From Rhizobium sp. S152 (GTDB lineage Bacteria; Pseudomonadota; Alphaproteobacteria; Rhizobiales; Rhizobiaceae): a stretch of DNA of 64,000 nt. The DNA lies in NCBI RefSeq assembly GCF_030380735.1, contig NZ_JAUDRZ010000025.1, positions 248,001 through 312,000 of the forward strand, written 5' to 3'. The notes beneath the pieces were generated by a model. The model was not told the DNA's origin and did not search any database. It worked only from the letters and a program-made list of their open reading frames with translations. Positions 61,837 through 64,000 of the stretch are shown one piece after another. Both the position numbers and the translations under genes were made by a program. Position 1 is the stretch's first letter. Every line of letters begins with the position of its first letter.

Positions 61837-64000
61837 GGTAGCACTCCATAAAGATACACAAGGGTGAACACCGCAACCCAGATGATGTCGAGGGCATGCC
61901 AGAACAGACTGAAGCACATCAGGCGGCGGCTGATCTCGGGCCGGAAGCCTCGCGCCCGGATCTGCATCAGCATGGTAGCGAGCCAGATCAGGCCCGCCAG
62001 CACGTGAAGCCCGTGGCACCCGACGAGAGCGAAGAAAGCGGACAGGAAGGCGGAACGGTCGGGACCGGCGCCCACAGAAATGAGATGCGCAAACTCTCGG
62101 ATTTCAAGGACGAGAAACAACGAACCGAGAATCCCGGTGGCAACCAGAAACGCCTGGGCGACCGTCGACGATTTATGTTTCGCCGCCAGCAACGCTATTC
62201 CGCAGGTGAAGCTCGAAAGCACCAGGACGATCGTCTCGATCGCGACGTTACGGATATCGAGCAACTGCAAGGCCGACGGTCCGCCGGCCGTCGCATGCGC
62301 GAGCACGGCATAGGTCGCGAACAATGCCGAAAACATGATGATATCCGACAGGAGAAACAGCCAGAAGCCGAAAGTCGCGACGATGTGCTTGCTCGCAGGT
62401 CCAAATGCCGACGGCGATGTCAGGGCAGCATTACCGTCGGCACTCCCCTTATGCCCGAGACGATGCGGATCGTGAGCGTTGCTGAGAAAGCTGGCCTGTG
62501 CTACCCGCTGCGCGGGCATCTCTGCGAGTGCTACTGAAAGCGCCGCTCTGCGTTCGCGATCGACCCATGCCACGTTGGAGGCCGGGATTATGGTCTCGTT
62601 GTCACGGCGCCACCCGAACGTAATAAATGCAGCTAGCATCCCCGCAGTGGCGAGGATCGCTACCCACCATATGTGCCAGATCAACGCGAAGCCTGCAAAG
62701 CTGCCAAAGAAAGCCATGGCAAAGCCGAGCGATGTGTTGCGCGGCAGCTCTACATCTTCATAGACTGGCTCCTCCGTCAGTCTCTGCTGCGCGATGGCGC
62801 GTTGTTTCATCCCCCAATATGCTTCCTCACCCGTGACATTCGGCAGGACGGCGAAATTGAACGACGGTGGTGGCGACGCCGTGGCCCATTCGAGCGACCT
62901 GCCGTCCCATGGATCGCCAAGCGTATCCTTGAGACTCCGACGCTGAAGGATGGAAACGATCAATTGCATCGCCTGACAGATCACGCCCAGCAGGATGCAG
63001 ATTGCGCCAAGGAACGCCACGACCATGTATGGCTGCCATCCGAGATCGTCGTAGTGCTGGATACGCCGCGTCGCGCCCATAAGACCAAGGATATAGAGGG
63101 GCATGAACGCGAGGTAGAACCCGATGATCCAGAACCAGAATGCTGCCTTGCCCCACCCATCGTGGAGCTTGAATCCGAAGGCTTTTGGAAACCAGTAGGT
63201 GTACCCGGCAAAGATTCCAAATACGACTCCGCCGATGATCACGTTGTGGAAGTGAGCAACCAGGAAAAGCGAGTTGTGAAGTTGGAAATCGACCGGTGGA
63301 ACGGCAAGTAGAACCCCCGTCATCCCGCCGATCACAAATGTGATCATGAAGCCAATCGACCAAAGCATCGGTACAGTAAGGCGAACGCGACCGCCATACA
63401 TCGTGAAGAGCCAGTTGAAGATTTTCGCTCCGGTCGGGACCGCGATAATCATGGTCATGACCCCGAAGAAGCCATTGACGTCGGCGCTGGCACCCATCGT
63501 GAAAAAATGATGCAGCCACACCATGCAGGACAGCACACAAATCGCCATCGTCGCGATGACCATCGTGCGATAGCCGAACAGGGGTTTGCTGGAGAAAGTC
63601 GAGACGACTTCCGAGTAGATGCCGAAGCACGGCAATACCAGGATGTAGACCTCCGGATGCCCCCAGATCCAGATGAGGTTCACAAACATCATGGCGTTCC
63701 CGCCGGCGTCGTTTGTGAAGAAGTGGAATCCGAGATAGCGGTCAAGCGTCAGCATCGCGAGCGTTGCAGTCAGCACCGGAAAGGCAGCTAGAATGGAAAG
63801 ATTCGCTGCCAGAGCCGTCCAGCAGAACACCGTCATTCTGCCGTAGGTCATGCCGGGAGCGCGGAGCTTCAGTATCGTGGTCACAAGATTGACGGCGGAA
63901 AGTACGGTACCTATCCCGGATATCTGGATAGCCCAGAGATAGTAGTCCACACCGACGTCGGGCGAGAACTGAAGCTCGCTCAGAGGCGGATATACCAGCC
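61833..64000 (-). CDS. cyoB-cyoC: cytochrome bo3 oxidase subunit I fused in frame to subunit III (partial, 5' end outside window)
   Basis: One uninterrupted frame runs from the window edge to 61833. Its first ~480 visible residues are subunit I: the quinol oxidase start LVYPPLSELQFSPDVGVDYY, IWIWGHPEVYILVLPCFGIY with the Tyr-His cross-link region, MVWLHHFFTMG, and LFLVAHFHNVIIGGVVFGIF with the haem ligands. After VDRERRAALSVALAEM and a ~45-residue hydrophilic linker comes subunit III (FGFWLFLLSDIIMFSALFAT, VGCHGLHVLAGLIWL, ALDIIWVAVFTLVYLYG). Usually these are two genes. An internal ATG at 62519 has no ribosome-binding site. Confidence 0.85.
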   Translation of the reverse strand, partial: LVYPPLSELQFSPDVGVDYYLWAIQISGIGTVLSAVNLVTTILKLRAPGMTYGRMTVFCWTALAANLSILAAFPVLTATLAMLTLDRYLGFHFFTNDAGGNAMMFVNLIWIWGHPEVYILVLPCFGIYSEVVSTFSSKPLFGYRTMVIATMAICVLSCMVWLHHFFTMGASADVNGFFGVMTMIIAVPTGAKIFNWLFTMYGGRVRLTVPMLWSIGFMITFVIGGMTGVLLAVPPVDFQLHNSLFLVAHFHNVIIGGVVFGIFAGYTYWFPKAFGFKLHDGWGKAAFWFWIIGFYLAFMPLYILGLMGATRRIQHYDDLGWQPYMVVAFLGAICILLGVICQAMQLIVSILQRRSLKDTLGDPWDGRSLEWATASPPPSFNFAVLPNVTGEEAYWGMKQRAIAQQRLTEEPVYEDVELPRNTSLGFAMAFFGSFAGFALIWHIWWVAILATAGMLAAFITFGWRRDNETIIPASNVAWVDRERRAALSVALAEMPAQRVAQASFLSNAHDPHRLGHKGSADGNAALTSPSAFGPASKHIVATFGFWLFLLSDIIMFSALFATYAVLAHATAGGPSALQLLDIRNVAIETIVLVLSSFTCGIALLAAKHKSSTVAQAFLVATGILGSLFLVLEIREFAHLISVGAGPDRSAFLSAFFALVGCHGLHVLAGLIWLATMLMQIRARGFRPEISRRLMCFSLFWHALDIIWVAVFTLVYLYGVLP

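Noticed and set aside
1..64000. CRISPR array, tRNA, rRNA or prophage
   Set aside because: No regularly spaced repeats, no tRNA-like cloverleaf with CCA context noticed, no rRNA segments and no phage structural genes were found by reading; a tRNAscan or CRISPR finder run would be decisive.

Overview
The window is GC-rich and looks like an alphaproteobacterium of the Rhizobium/Agrobacterium/Ensifer type. The evidence is HWE/HisKA_2 kinase chemistry, repeated EcfG-type (GGAAC-N16-NGTT) promoters, a SigF/NrsF-type sigma/anti-sigma pair, and rhizobial-style DUF proteins (DUF4142, DUF3008, DUF2188). It holds no rRNA, tRNA, ribosomal or other core genes. It has many internal paralogues and decayed genes, so it reads as an accessory, stress-oriented region, perhaps of a large plasmid or chromid. 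The replicon type is an inference.

Layout. 1-3.1 kb: a 43-aa membrane peptide, an Rnk/GreA-C protein, and a response regulator plus HWE kinase pair. 3.3-8.7 kb: a PaoABC-type molybdenum aldehyde oxidoreductase operon followed by a catalase-like haem protein and a PPC-domain protein. 8.9-15.5 kb: a glucose dehydrogenase relic, a DUF2188 protein, a GH13 alpha-glucosidase, TreZ and an AraC regulator. 15.8-25.3 kb: small stress proteins mixed with at least seven pseudogenes (DUF4142, alpha/beta hydrolase, flavodoxin-like reductases, response regulator, a duplicated small ORF). 25.4-32.9 kb: an operon of esterase, DUF4142, SDR and Zn-alcohol dehydrogenase, divergent from a second catalase-like gene and a YdeP-type molybdopterin oxidoreductase. 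33-36.4 kb: small envelope/stress proteins and a second SDR. 37-41.5 kb: a cytosine methyltransferase with a small downstream ORF, then an oppositely oriented pair made of a degenerate TnsA-like protein and a soluble FtsH-like AAA+/M41 protein. 42.6-45.2 kb: a CPA1 Na+/H+ antiporter and a CBS-BON protein. 45.8-50.7 kb: a DUF5939 nucleotide cyclase and an HlyD plus two ABC-2 permeases with no ATPase. 51.2-56.1 kb: a bufferin-type copper-stress RiPP operon (bufA, MNIO bufB, an extra unrecognised gene, bufC, DoxX, ECF sigma, NrsF-like anti-sigma) preceded by a GTAACC-N16-CGAA promoter. 56.2-60.2 kb: a second CPA1 antiporter and a second YdeP paralogue. 60.3-64 kb: an AraC regulator and the end of a cytochrome bo3 operon in which subunits I and III form one ORF.

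Functional picture: oxidative defence (catalase-like proteins, aldehyde oxidation, GST, dehydrogenases), pH and Na+ homeostasis (two antiporters, two YdeP), osmotic/trehalose metabolism and metal stress (bufferins). At least five promoters match the EcfG general stress response consensus, which ties many of these genes into one regulon. The most interesting candidates for undescribed biology are the extra gene inside the bufferin operon, the TnsA-like/AAA-M41 pair beside the methyltransferase, and the fused oxidase ORF.
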